Source: Turritopsis dohrnii (taxonomy: Eukaryota > Cnidaria > Hydrozoa > Anthoathecata > Oceaniidae). Taken from it: DNA of 64,000 nucleotides. Under the pieces are notes generated by a model. It was not told where the DNA came from and made no database searches. It worked only from the letters and a program-made list of their open reading frames with translations. Below, in pieces: positions 1 through 11,009 of the stretch (its first letter is position 1; the number at the start of each line of letters is the position of its first letter). The stretch spans positions 186,001 through 250,000 of the forward strand of contig BQMF02000276.1 of NCBI GenBank assembly GCA_027922465.2, written 5' to 3'. The position numbers were made by a program, and so were the translations under genes.

Positions 1-74
1 CTTTAAAATTTTCAACGAAATAAAGATGTCTGAGAGCAAAATAGAAACATGATCACATCAGAGGTGGAGCGCTG

Positions 75-316
75 CAGAAGCGTAGCTAGATCTCAGTCGA
101 AATTTGTGGAGGAGAGTTAAGTAGAACAGAAAAACGTGCAAGTGACCTAATCCATACTTCCCACTGAGCAAATTTGTTGAAAAGTCACTGCGAAGGAGTG
201 CATTTCTAATATACATTTCTAATACACACACTATTTCAATAAAAACGCTCTTCATCTCAGTGGCTTTTTAAAGATTTTGCCCACTGAAAGGAAATATCAT
301 AACGTTGGACTCCTCC
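75..316. repeat. degenerate MITE with a second short element inside
   Basis: The outer sequence (about 75-150 and 285-316) matches the cleaner copy at 44170-44326, from the CAGAAGCGTAG start through the GTGGAGGAGAGTTAAG block to GTTGGACTCCTCCAC. The middle part (about 160-288) has its own imperfect inverted ends, GAGCAAA against TTTTGCCCACTG. It also shares the segment around GAAGGAGTGCATTTCTA with the short elements near 4196-4301 and 5476-5593. I infer one small transposon nested in another. Neither codes for protein. Confidence 0.5.
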
Positions 317-455
317 ACAGATGCTGACACCTATTGTTTAAAAACTTTCCTTAACTAAGATCATGTGAAGTTTCTTCAGCCTCTTGACAGCACCCTATAC
401 CCTACACCCTATACCCTATACACTACCCTGTGAAATATTTTCCATCTTTCTCCAG

Positions 456-3400
456 TGCACCAAACTATGCGGTAAAGGTTCTCAGACGCGGCTGGTGTTA
501 TGTGGATACAACGGTACTATAGTGTCAGACAAATGGTGCGTCACGCAGACGAAACCACAGGAGCGACGGTATTGTAACGTTCAAGACTGTAAGCCGTTCG
601 ATGGACATGTGTCGCTTCTTGATTCACCGCAAACGTCTAGCAACTGGAAGGCTGGGGACTGGTCAAAGGTAAATGAACACACTCAATCAGTGGAAATGCT
701 CTGCAAACTTTGTTGTGAAGACGTAACTGTATCCATAACAACACAGGATGGTATTAATCAGTATTGCTATTTTATTGTTATCATTACTCGTTTCTATATT
801 GCCGTAGTGTTCAACTACTTGTGGTGTTGGTGTACGAAGACGAACGGTTACCTGCGCGTCTGGGAAGTGTAGACCGGAAGCAAAACCAAGGGAAGTAATA
901 TCTTGTGACAGCGGGTCGTGCCCTGGTTGGAATTACGGTCAATGGACCCCAGTAAGTATGATATTTAAAACACATCACCACAAGATATGATTTAGTTAAC
1001 AATGACATAGAAGAATAACTTATTCATGATGTTTTAAATTCACAATTCACTTTTCTTTCATAGTGTTATACGGAGAAAGATTGTGGACGAGGCTGGCAGG
1101 CTAGACTGGTTGTTTGCCAGTTGGATGATGGCAGTATACTAGCTAACGCAGCGTGTGACGTCAAATATAAACCTGTAGCAAACCAATCCTGCGATATCGA
1201 ACCCTGTAAAGAAGAGGTGAAATGGTCCACGACTCCTTGGCAACCGGTATGTAATGATGTCTGGACCAGTTTCAACTTTTGAACTTGTTTCTGAGTGAAG
1301 GATTCCAAAAAGCAACATGTTAATTCAATAAATCTATTTATTCATTTCAAAGTTTTCATCATTCGCACATAATAATGAATGAAATAGCTGGTACAGATCT
1401 GTGCAGTTATGTTAGATTCACATCGATAATACATTGAAATAGATCTATCGAATTTAGCAGGTTTTTTTCATGAGACGCTTGCCTTAAACCCATCTGCTTG
1501 CATGTAACATTTGCTTCTTTACAGTGTAATGTACCATGCGGAGAAGGGACTCAATATCGATATATCTCCTGTGAAGACTCAAAAGGAAACGAGTTGCCAG
1601 ATTCTCGTTGTCTTGCTGTCGCTCCTCGTCCAAACCAGAACAAATCATGTGTAAGAGAGCTGTGTCCGATATGGGTGACAGGAGATTGGGAATTTGTAAG
1701 TTTCCTATATTGTTCATCTGCCATTATCTACCGTTGCCTTTATTATTGATGCATTCCAGTTTTTCTGGAAATGAACGCTTGGATTTTAAAAAACAGTTGG
1801 AACTTGCATTGTTGTCAAAAGTAAGAGGCTAGCGGAAAAAGTTTAAAACTATAAAATTGATCGACAGATCAACTGGACATTTACCCAATGACAATAACCC
1901 TAACCCTAACTTTCCTCCAATGAAATGTGTAGTCGGACAATACTTCATTCTACAACCAACTGCCAACGAATATGCTGACATTACTAATAATTCGTTCTAC
2001 AATTGTCAGTTGCCAACGACTATACTGGTCTTAAATGATTTCCTTATCTTTCTCAGTGTGATTCTACTTGTCATCATCGTCGAACTGTTCACTGCAAGCG
2101 AGGAAGTGAAATTCTCGATAACAACTTGTGCAAGTTGAGCGTTAAGCCAATCGAAGAGAAGGAATGCTCCAACGAGAACTGCGTCAAGGAGCCAACGTAT
2201 AAGTGGAGGATAGGTTCTTGGTCACAGTGTGCAACCACGTGCGGTTACTCATTACGCTCGAGGGATGTTGCTTGCATCAATGATATTGATCGAATGGTTG
2301 AAAGCTCGTTTTGTGAAAGGAAAACAAAAAAGCCGAGAGTTGCAGAACAGTGTTTTGAAGGGCTTTGTCCACCGCGGTGGTTTGCGGAGCCATGGAGTGA
2401 GGTACACATAATATTACGATTTAAATTCTATGCTACATACCCGAAGAGAAAAAAATTGAAACTAATGGCTTGTGAATAAAACCTTATTTTTGTTTTGTTT
2501 AATTTAGTGTTCAGTTACATGCGGTGTAGGAGCAAAAACTAGATTGGTGAATTGCCAAGGACCAAATGGTGACAGATTGTCAGACAGTTCTTGTGCTTTT
2601 ACGGAGAAACCGAAAACGATCAAGGATTGTTCGAATGGTAAATGTGGCGCACAATACAGATGGGTGACTGGAATTTGGTCTGAGGTACACCCTTTTTTTA
2701 AGCCAATCATGTTATGATTCAAGTGTGAATCTAAGTGTGAGTCTTAGTTTTTCCTTACATTGATATTCTTTTTGATAGTGTTCGCGGAGTTGCGGCGTCG
2801 GTGAAACTAAACGCGATGTCTTTTGTTACGATGAACAAAATTCAATGCACGAAGAAAGCAAGTGCATCCGAGAAAACAGACCGTCTAACATGAAAGTATG
2901 TAACACTCACAACTGCCCTTTCCTCTCCTGTCGCGATATACAAGTTAAACTAGCTGTCAAATTTGACGGAGAACAGAAAATCCAAGTTGGCAACCAAACT
3001 TTAACAGTTTATTGTGAAGGTATGCACCGTAGCAATCCGAAGGAGTATATAACGCTGAAAGCAGATCCAAAAGAGAATTATGCTGAAATCTACGGCAAGA
3101 GACTAAGTGACGCCAGCCAATGTCCTGCAGAGGGTAAGCGACAAATACCATGCATCGATTGTGTAGATTACAGCGCATCTGGAGTGACGTTTTTTAAAAA
3201 AGTTCGACTGGATATCAAAAGATTAGCCATCGTTTGTAAGTATTGATTGAGATCTTGAGCATGATTTACACTAATATTTCCCTTTCAATAAAGCAGCGTT
3301 ATCTCCCTAATATTGCACTTACGTTAGCATCCACTGTCTTCTCATACCATTTATTACCGTTTTTTCTCAATACTATCGTCAATAAATGTGTTATATTTTG

Positions 3401-3848
3401 TTTTTTTAGCCGAAGACAAAACGTTTGCTGATCGCTTTGGCCGCAATCCACCCGGATTTGCGAGTGCCGGAGATTGTTACAGCCGTTCTAAATGTCCACA
3501 AGGTAGATTCATGGTCAACTTACAAGGCACAAACCTACGGGTACCTGATGATGTGACGTGGGCTACTCGAGGATATCATGCCTCTCAAAAAATACGAAAG
3601 CGAAAAGTAAGTAATATTTCGTGTTTTGTACACACCATGCTAGCTTATTTCTGCATACCTATATTGTCTTAAATTTACCTCACTCTTCATTTGGTTCCAG
3701 GTCTGATATTACATAACCTGCATTGGCTTATATTTTCTCATAGAATGGTCAAGTAATATATGGTAAATGTGGCGGTTACTGTGGCATGTGTGCGCCTGGT
3801 TATTACAACGGCCTTAAAGTAGAAATCATGGAAACGCCATCAAGGTGA
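456..3848 (+). CDS. ADAMTS9/20/GON-1-like secreted metalloprotease, C-terminal part (eight TSP1 repeats plus GON domain)
   Basis: This is the 3' end of a multi-exon gene. Exons: 456-668, 808-951, 1064-1246, 1525-1695, 2057-2401, 2508-2684, 2779-3235, 3410-3606, 3744-3848 (stop TGA). All junctions are GT-AG and phases agree throughout. The first six introns fall just before the first Cys of a thrombospondin type 1 repeat, so most exons carry one repeat; 2057-2401 carries two, giving eight. Each repeat has the W-x-x-W/C-x-x-C-G pattern (for example CSVTCGVGAKTR, CSRSCGVGETKR). The last three exons make a GON domain, recognisable by SCRDIQVK, CEGMHRSNPKEYI, YGKRL, SAGDCYSRSKCPQGRF and GKCGGYCGMC. 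In known relatives this architecture belongs to extracellular matrix proteases such as ADAMTS9, ADAMTS20 and nematode GON-1. The signal peptide, propeptide, metalloprotease and disintegrin parts must lie upstream of the window. An AATAAA lies at 4345. Other TSP1-rich proteins are unlikely because the GON domain is diagnostic. Confidence 0.92.
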
Positions 3849-5475
3849 CCGCAGGCTTTTATAGGTAAGTTCTCTACCTCCCCGCCCTCTTCAATGCCCT
3901 GACCTGTACTTCCCTGAATTCAGATGCATTTCATTTTGTTCAGTGTTCTCAAATGAACACCATGAAACATATCTAAAGCACCATTTACACCACATAAATC
4001 TTTCTTTTATGTGAACGCTGCCAGTCTTACAATTTATTCAAAAGGTGATGCCGCTTGTAGATAGTGGATAACCATCTGTTAATTTTGCCTGGATATGTTT
4101 AATCTAGTTCTTTGATGCAATTAATGGAAACAGTTTTCAACTGCCCTTTTCAATAACAACCATTTAGATTAGACACGCTGTTGAATCATCAAAAAAGCAC
4201 TGCGATGGAAAGCATTTTTATTGAAGTAGTTACAGTTCTATAAAGATGCACTCCTTCGCAGTGGTTTTTTAAAAATTTGCACTCCGTGGAGGGGTTGGAA
4301 GAAAAACACAAAGTGATTTTGTTTCTTTCTTCTTTTTTTTAGAAAATAAATCTGCAACTTCTAGAAAACGAAAACTCACATTGTAAATAGTGTAAAGTAT
4401 TTAGGCTCCATAAAATTGTCTCCTTTGAATTATGCCGATGGTTTCATCGCATGTTTGCAACCAGAAAAATAACTCGCTTGGTTTCCTATCGTCATTGCTA
4501 AGCAACAGTACCTCTTCTTAATCAAAGTGTGTTCATTCTGCGTCTATCCAACAGAACTTCGAAGAATAATTTTTAACAAAAACAAGAACAAGTTGAAAGA
4601 AAACTTTAATTTAATATCTACTGATTTCTTAAGTGTTAAGTCCGTTTTTCACTAGGAAGAATTGTTCCGCCTAGTGGAGATCGGCCTTTAGTAATTAAAC
4701 CTAGTAGACAACTTTGTATTACACTAAAATTTTCTAGCTAGTAAATCATTTCTATTATTTGTTGACGGGCCAACTTGGATGACGGAGCGAGAAGGTGCTG
4801 CTGGTTAGCACACGTGACCTGCTGGCGGGAAAATATTCATTCGAAATCTTGACTGTTCTTCATAACTTAGAACTTTTTTAAACTTTTCTGCATGGAAGCG
4901 AGACTCCTTCTTTGTTTACTTTTTGGGAACATTATATAGATTCCGTTATAGGATGTCAGAAGGACTAAATAAAATGTGTTATTCCTTCCTTTGATGAAGA
5001 ATGAAGTGAATGTCTCCCTTTAATTTTCTTTGAACTTTATGACACACATTTTCTTTTGGGTGTTTTATGAACTATTGCGCCCGATTTTACGCCAACGGGT
5101 GGGATGAATTATAGACTAACTCCAAATAACTATATCTTCATCTAACAATCTTCTATATAAATATATATATATATATATATTATATGTATGTTAGTTAGCT
5201 TGTTTATGTATATATACATTTTATCTTCCCTTCTAAATAACTTATACGTTTTTACTGTTACTGTAGATCTTATTTCGACAAAGGTTCCAATTCGACATAA
5301 CATAAAGGAAGCGTCGAGTTTCAAATTCTTAACTTTTTTAGTTTAGCGATGAAAATGATGAACGATACTCAACCAGATATAGTCAGTGTACAGTTTAGTG
5401 TATTCCAATGAAATTGTTTTGAAAAAAAAAATTTTTGAACAAAAACAAAGCAACTCTTTTCCTTCCTTTAACGTC
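3849..5475. other. intergenic; 3' UTR of the ADAMTS-like gene and repeat debris
   Basis: No gene is visible. The start is probably 3' UTR of the preceding gene, with a candidate poly(A) signal AATAAA at 4345. A short degenerate element at about 4196-4301 carries inverted arms GCACTGCGA and TTCGCAGTGG and resembles the repeat at 160-288. An (AT)n tract lies near 5155-5182. Confidence 0.5.
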
Positions 5476-5593
5476 CCAGTGGGCAATAAGTCACAAAAGC
5501 ACCACGAAGAAGTGCATTTCTATGGAAATATACATACTTTTTCTGTAAAGAAGCTCTTGGTCGTTGTGGTTGTTCGACGATTTTGTCCACTGG
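5476..5593. mobile_element. 118-bp MITE with CCAGTGG termini
   Basis: The ends are inverted repeats: CCAGTGGGCAATAAGTC on the left against the complement of GACGATTTTGTCCACTGG on the right. The inner AAGAAGTGCATTTCTA block is shared with the degenerate copies near 160-288 and 4196-4301. It is non-coding and its superfamily cannot be assigned. No clear target duplication is seen. Confidence 0.5.
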
Positions 5594-5676
5594 ATATGAT
5601 CTCTGACTGAGGTTGTTCTTTCAAACTTCATTGTATTGACCAATGAACTCATTGAAATTTTGCATAGTCATCAGCA

Positions 5677-8027
5677 TTAATTTTCTGACGTCACTTTCGG
5701 CTTGGTCGGTGGTTCAACGTCGCTTATTTTCGGCATAAAATCAATCTGTCGGAGAACCCAGGCTTCTTTGCCTTTCTTCCTGCGGGGTAGTTTCCATCGC
5801 GGGATCAAATATTCATCCGAGTATTTACTAAAAGTAAACCTCAAATTTCATTGTTGAAAACAGACATTGAAAAAATGTATATCAAGTTAGCGTCCAAAAG
5901 AAATCGCTTTCATATGAGCAGCCAGCCTCACTTCCAGGCGTAAAGTGATCAAATATATTTATTGCTTTTCTTAATTGTGAATAGTTGCTTGGAATCTAAT
6001 GGTTATTCTTGTTGACTTCAGAGAACTTTTAGTAGGAATCGTTTTAATGCTCTAGTTCTGCGCATGCACACTACGACATTTTTTAACCTATCTTATTATA
6101 CTAACATTGGAAAGTGTAACCAACGTACCTGCAATAACCAATAACAGCTTTCAATAAAAACAATAGGATCAGTCCAACCACAGCTCCACCAGCTATCATG
6201 TAAATTTGAGGATCCAAATACCAAAGGTATTCATCATCGTCATCTAAAAGTACCCAATATTCCGCATTACCACAATGCAATGCCATAGTAACTCGTTTCA
6301 CATTTTGATTATAGTGTATTATCCCATCCCAGCGGGCACAAAGACGTCGCAAAGATGTCGTAAAGGCGTCTTTTCAAGACGTCCCTAAGACGTCGCAAAA
6401 TGGTCGCGAAGTGGGAATCTCAAAAGACGTCCCAATTACATCTTCACTGAGACGTTTCGATGACATCCCAACGACATCGTAACGACGTCGCAGGATTATG
6501 AAATTTACTCTTTCAAAAACTGTAATAGGCCACAGGCGGACCCGAACCTGGAACCTCTGGTGTGCCAGCTGAACTCGTAACCGTTATGCCACCGCTGCTT
6601 GTTGTCAATACGTTTAAAAACATTTACAATAAATCATTCTATACAGACTGATTGCTTTTGAAAGTTTATAATTGTTTCAAAGATCGTTATTCAATCCGTA
6701 TAAAGACGTCCCAAAAACGTCCTAAAGGGATCCCAATTGCGATGTCCCGTTTCAGACGTCCCTACGACGTCCCAAAATGATCTTAAGTTTATAATTGTTT
6801 CGAAGGTCGTTATTCAATCCGTATAAAGACGTCCTAAAAACGTCGTAAAAGGATCCCAATTGCGACGTCCCGTTTCAGACGTCCCTACGACGTCGCAAAA
6901 TGGTCTGGAAAGCAAACGACCATTTTACGATTAAAATGAGACGTCTCAAAGACGTCTTGTGCCCGCTGGGATATGTTTCATTACCAAACTCTCACACACA
7001 TGTAAATGAATGCCAAACGGACAATAGGATGTTCTCAGAATTCCGTTTTATTCCGATTTATCTTTTTCCTGCAAAAACCATGATTTTAGCCTAGCATGTC
7101 TAAGTTGCTTCGCTCTTACAAAAAACAATAATTTTATGATAAGTTGAATAGACACACTTATAAAAAACAGCACCAAATATTTCAACTCTTTGCTAAAACC
7201 CTTATTCTCCAAATGTGAAGAATTTTTCTATGGTACCATTTAGGTAAGGATATTCGCACAAACTCACCATGGATACGGCAAAGACGTTCGAACGTGATGT
7301 TGTATGATGTAGCATTATCATATAACGTTGCATTGTGGGGCAGAGAACAATTAACAGTATGATTGTTAACTGGAAGTAGTCCTGTAAAGTTTGTTGTGTT
7401 TGTTAAAAAAGTTATGTTATATGTGAAGGAGTGAACGATGGCCGAACTTGGTGAGAAAATCTCCTCTGGAGAGATGATGATGGTAGTTGGAGGTTTTACA
7501 GCGCCATTCGACAAGTTTATACTGGTTGATGATTGTTTTGGCGCATTATTTAATGAGGTTGATGAGATGATGCTTGCTGATGATTTCGGCGCTCCATACG
7601 ATGTGGTGGTAGCCAACGGTTTTGACAGTCTATTTAAGTTTGAAGTCTTTCTGCTGATTCCCGTGGATTTCGAAACTTTTACTGGTAATTTCTGGAGCAC
7701 TGATGTCGTACGTTTTGACGAAACTTTTGTTGACAACGTCGATAGTTTTGTCGAAACTTTGGTTGTAAATGTCGATAGTTTTGACGTAACTTTGGTTGAA
7801 AATGTCGGTGGTTTTGACGTAACTAGTGTTGACACTGGTTTGCGCAACTGTTCGGTTTCTTTCAAGCGAATAATTTGAATTGTCGTCGCCGTTTTTTGGT
7901 TTCTGTCATACGACAAAGACGTCGACGATTGAATAACGTGATCATTTGGTTGAAAAGATGCTGTCGTCGCCAACACAAGACTAATTTGAAAAAGATGAAG
8001 TAAAAACAAAATGAACTTTTTTCCCAT
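5677..8027 (-). CDS. mucin-like, N-glycosylated single-pass (type I) membrane protein, three exons
   Basis: Exons on the minus strand: 8027-7268 (ATG at 8027), 6291-6129 and 5827-5677 (TAA). Donors are GTGAGT and GTACGT, acceptors CGAG and TTTTAG. Phases 1 and 2 join cleanly to give 357 residues. Residues 1-20 form a signal peptide (MGKKFILFLLHLFQISLVLA). A Ser/Thr/Lys-rich stalk with TKVSTKLST-type imperfect repeats follows to about residue 190. Next comes a stretch dense in N-glycosylation sequons (NIT, NTT, NFT, NHT, NCS, NAT), then a short Cys-containing acidic segment (LLDDDDEYLWYLD). A membrane helix (about IAGGAVVGLILLFLLKAVIGY) and a basic cytoplasmic tail of about 50 residues (WKLPRRKKGKEAW) complete it. 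I recognise no family. The layout suggests a heavily glycosylated surface receptor or adhesion protein. Intron 1 contains a complete MITE. The exon structure is inferred; the acceptor of exon 2 has a poor pyrimidine tract. Confidence 0.68.
6328..6970. mobile_element. 643-bp CACTA-type MITE with GACGTC subterminal repeats
   Basis: The ends are perfect inverted repeats, CCCAGCGGGCACAAAGACGTC on the left and its complement on the right. The element is flanked by AT on both sides (6326-6327 and 6971-6972), a candidate 2-bp target duplication. GACGTC/GACGTY motifs are packed near both ends, as in the autonomous CACTA-like element at 29782-35663. Inside, a block of about 122 bp is duplicated in tandem (about 6664-6784 and 6786-6904), and a tRNA-like sequence sits at 6540-6606. 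It lies in intron 1 of the mucin-like gene and codes for nothing. Confidence 0.8.
6540..6606 (-). other. tRNA-like sequence (A box and B box) inside the MITE
   Basis: Read on the minus strand it carries an A-box-like TGGCATAACGG and a B-box-like GGTTCGGGTCC. They are about 40 bases apart and flank a short hairpin CTGG-CACA-CCAG, so the order matches a tRNA. The anticodon loop is too short and the acceptor stem does not pair well, so it is not a working tRNA. It could act as an internal RNA polymerase III promoter or be a relic of a captured SINE. Confidence 0.45.
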
Positions 8028-8465
8028 CAAAAGTTGATGTTGACAAAGTGTTCCCTTTCTTCACATGATTAAAAATGAATCTATAAATTTTCGCCATGCT
8101 GTTCATTCGTATTCACCATCATATTGAATCCTATCAATCCAATGATAGCTAAATTAAAAATCAATAATTTATGCATATAATTTATGAATTGAGCTTGTTT
8201 AATTATGACGTCAGAATGCATTAGTGCCAGTCCACAGGAACGGCTTTGTTAAGTTTGCATGAGAATTAAATACATTTACCTACAGTGATATTCTTGGAAA
8301 TGCGCTGATGACGTAATGAATATCGTAGTCAGCAAGATAAAAAAAGAAAATAAAGCCTTTGCAACAGTTTTCAGACAAGTTTTAAACTGTCGGAAGTCTA
8401 TACTGAAAATGAAAGTACCGGCATTCGAAATATACCTTTCAAAATCACAACTTTCAGAACCGACA

Positions 8466-8852
8466 CGAGATTACACGGTTTTTTTTATAAGCAACACGTT
8501 TATAAGCAACACTAGTAAATTTTCTCAAAAAGTTAAGCAACAGTACTACAAGGATCTTACATAAATTAGCAACATGAAATTTTGAAATAATGCAGCGCTA
8601 GCATTGCTACAGCACATTTCTTAAAATTGCCACACTAGGTGGTTACACTAGGTTGCAGTACTGTGTCCTACACTTTGTACTTAAATACTTAAGCTTACAC
8701 AAAGATTTTCAAGACTGGAAACACATATTTTTTCAATTAATTCTTAGCAACAAATTAAGCAACATTACTACTAAAAAATGGTCATTTTTAAGCAACATTA
8801 CTAATAAGGTCTGACCTTGGTTGCTTATAAAAAAAGAAACGTGTATATCTCG
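8466..8852. mobile_element. foldback element with long inverted ends
   Basis: The left arm CGAGATTACACGGTTTTTTT-ATAAGCAAC is complementary to the right arm GTTGCTTATAAAAAAAG-AAACGTGTATATCTCG. The interior repeats an AAGCAACATTACTA-type motif several times. Its ends resemble those of the unit at 14779-15241 (ACACGTTTT). Non-coding; superfamily unknown. Confidence 0.55.
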
Positions 8853-9893
8853 ACCTAAATTAAACAGTTTAAACAATCTGCTGTTCGGATAAAATAAAGG
8901 CCTGACATTCCATATTTTTGATCTAACTATAAAACAGTGATGATGAAAGCTAGTTTCAAGTTTAAAAATCGTCCCTTTGTCAAATCCTTTTATATTTTGT
9001 CTTCAAATCTATCTAGAGTAAATAGATATAAAGAAAATACCTTACTCCTGCCACGTCAGAGTCAAAACGTTTAGTCTGTTGTTATTAATCGAAACAACAA
9101 TATTTTATTGTCGAAAAATCCCTTCGTATCTCTGGCATTTGAAGAAGTCTCTGCTACCTTTTGAACCAAAGTGAAATTAAGTAATGGTTGTTGAATGAGT
9201 GAGTCAATAGAAGTAACAGCTTGGTAGCTATGGTAACTATCAAATGTTTCAAAAGAACATTTCAAAGGTATGACGTAATAAATTTATTTACTCGTTTATT
9301 TATTCATGCTGTATAATTTCAAAAAATGCCTAGTTTAGTAAAATATATAGATATACAGGTTCTCTATATAAAGCAATAAAAGTTAAAAGTTATGTAAATC
9401 TTTTTCATAAAACACGTCACGACATCCAACACATCGTTTTCAAGCCGAATATTTATGACGTTGTTTACAAGGAGAAACGTTGTTATGTACGTAGTAACTA
9501 TCAGAATTAGAAACGAGGCAATGGAAGTGATGACGTCATTTATAAAGTCTATTGTATGAGGATGGTGAAACTATTGTTATTAGTTGTTTGCGTGACGTTG
9601 TGAAAGTGATATTGGAAATATTTTGCATGAGTATCAATCGACAATTTCCCGACGGATGTTTGCCCGGTCGACACTTCCCGACAACAACAACGACCGACAC
9701 TTTCCCGAGGACAGCAACCCGATTGAAATTTGAAAGATAAACGCTAGCCCGACGAAGATTTGCTATCCCGAACGGTAGCTTGACCGGACAAAACAACCCT
9801 AACCGTCTTCGGATTTTTTGGTATTATTGAAGCTGAATTCATATAATGATTTAATATAATTTAATATAAATAGGAAGGAATCAAATGCAATCT
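8853..9893. other. intergenic, no gene seen
   Basis: No coding exon can be supported. A GC-richer patch at about 9646-9786 repeats CCCGACN and CCGAC motifs in both orientations, in contrast to the AT-rich surroundings. The end of this stretch probably holds the 3' UTR of the minus-strand receptor gene. Confidence 0.4.
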
Positions 9894-10922
9894 TCATTGG
9901 TTCCCAATTTTGGCATAAATGTTATCGGGATCTTTATATTTATAAGAACCAAGCACCACAGGTTGGGCATGTTGGTTTGATTCATGGAACACCTTGCAGC
10001 CATTCACCATGTTGATAGCATTGTTGTTGTTGCTATCACTCACAATCCATGCATGTGTTATATTACCGTCATTGCCAACTTTTTGCTTCCTTCTCGTGGA
10101 AACTTGATACTTACGATGTGATCTCAATCCTCGACAACATAATAAGGACAAAGCTGTAATCCTGGTTTCCTTTGGTAAAAATATGTAAATGATTGTATCT
10201 GCAACAAATCCAATCGACAACGACACCGTTGCGTAATGGTTGAAAATCGAATTCGTTACTGTCAATGCATTCACGATATCTGGTATCGTGAAAAATACGA
10301 TATAAGATGCTATTATTAGAAAAGGTACTCTGACTTTTTTGAAGTTTTTCTTGCTTGAATTGCCAAGGTTACGTTTGTTTCTCTTCAATGTTATGAATAT
10401 AATATTATAGGTTACTACAGCCATGAAAACGTGTACACAGTCTAGTGTTATAAAAACGTAAAAATGAAGTATGTCATAACTCAATTTCACCCCAGCGTAA
10501 TAAAATGGAATTCCACAACATAAATTATAAATCCACAAGCCAACCAGCAACCTGATTGTTCTTTTACGAGTCACTCGATATTTATACTTCAAACCCCATT
10601 TAACACAAAATAAGCGATCTAAGGTTAAAGCGATCAGTGCTGTATAGAATGCCAACGCGTTGGAACCATGCCAAGCCATTGCTATCTGGTATAAGGTCTC
10701 ATTAATGACATTCGGGTGTATTTTATTGAACGTTCCAATGCTCCAAGTGATATTTATACAGATTTCAGACAAGCTTAAGTTGATCAACAGAGGGTAGTGT
10801 TTTCCTGTGCGTTTTGCTTGTACGTGTAAACATATAATCCCGAACACATGTAGACATACAGAGATTGAACGAAATGTGAATTGTAAAACGTACGATATAT
10901 TCTCACCACCGCCAAGGACCAT
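9894..10922 (-). CDS. rhodopsin-family (class A) G protein-coupled receptor, orphan, intronless
   Basis: An uninterrupted 342-residue frame starts at the ATG at 10922. An in-frame ATG at 11009 would add 29 residues, but the later one sits just before an N-glycosylation sequon (GENISY) and the first helix, so I prefer it. Seven hydrophobic segments are visible. Class A marks are NLSLSE in helix 2, LDRLF at the end of helix 3 (a DRL variant of DRY), a helix 4 Trp (LLVGLWIYNLCCGIPFYY), basic loop 3 (LKRNKRNLGNSSKKNFKK), and DTIIYIFLP in place of NPxxY. A CC pair after helix 7 (LLCCRG) is a possible palmitoylation site. The usual Cys at the top of helix 3 is missing, so the standard extracellular disulfide is probably absent. 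The ligand is unknown; single-exon receptors of this kind are common as expanded lineage-specific families in cnidarians and other invertebrates. Confidence 0.85.
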   Translation of the reverse strand: MVLGGGENISYVLQFTFRSISVCLHVFGIICLHVQAKRTGKHYPLLINLSLSEICINITWSIGTFNKIHPNVINETLYQIAMAWHGSNALAFYTALIALTLDRLFCVKWGLKYKYRVTRKRTIRLLVGLWIYNLCCGIPFYYAGVKLSYDILHFYVFITLDCVHVFMAVVTYNIIFITLKRNKRNLGNSSKKNFKKVRVPFLIIASYIVFFTIPDIVNALTVTNSIFNHYATVSLSIGFVADTIIYIFLPKETRITALSLLCCRGLRSHRKYQVSTRRKQKVGNDGNITHAWIVSDSNNNNAINMVNGCKVFHESNQHAQPVVLGSYKYKDPDNIYAKIGNQ

Positions 10923-11009
10923 TATTCTAAATAGAAAAAAGTTTACTTTCGTTATCTCGAACAAACATTTTGACTTTGTTTCCCTGTGTAGGATGTTTCC
11001 ATCAGACAA

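Noticed and set aside
384..872. 162-codon frame across the first two ADAMTS-like exons
   Set aside because: It reads through an intron (669-807). The splice sites and TSP1 pattern show the true exons.
6292..6352. N-terminal extension of the minus-strand frame that carries the membrane helix
   Set aside because: The extra residues come from the terminal repeat of the MITE; the exon starts at the acceptor at 6292.
7438..7878. 146-codon plus-strand open frame rich in Val, Asp and Phe
   Set aside because: It is the antisense of the repetitive Ser/Thr/Lys stalk of the mucin-like gene. The composition simply mirrors the coding strand.
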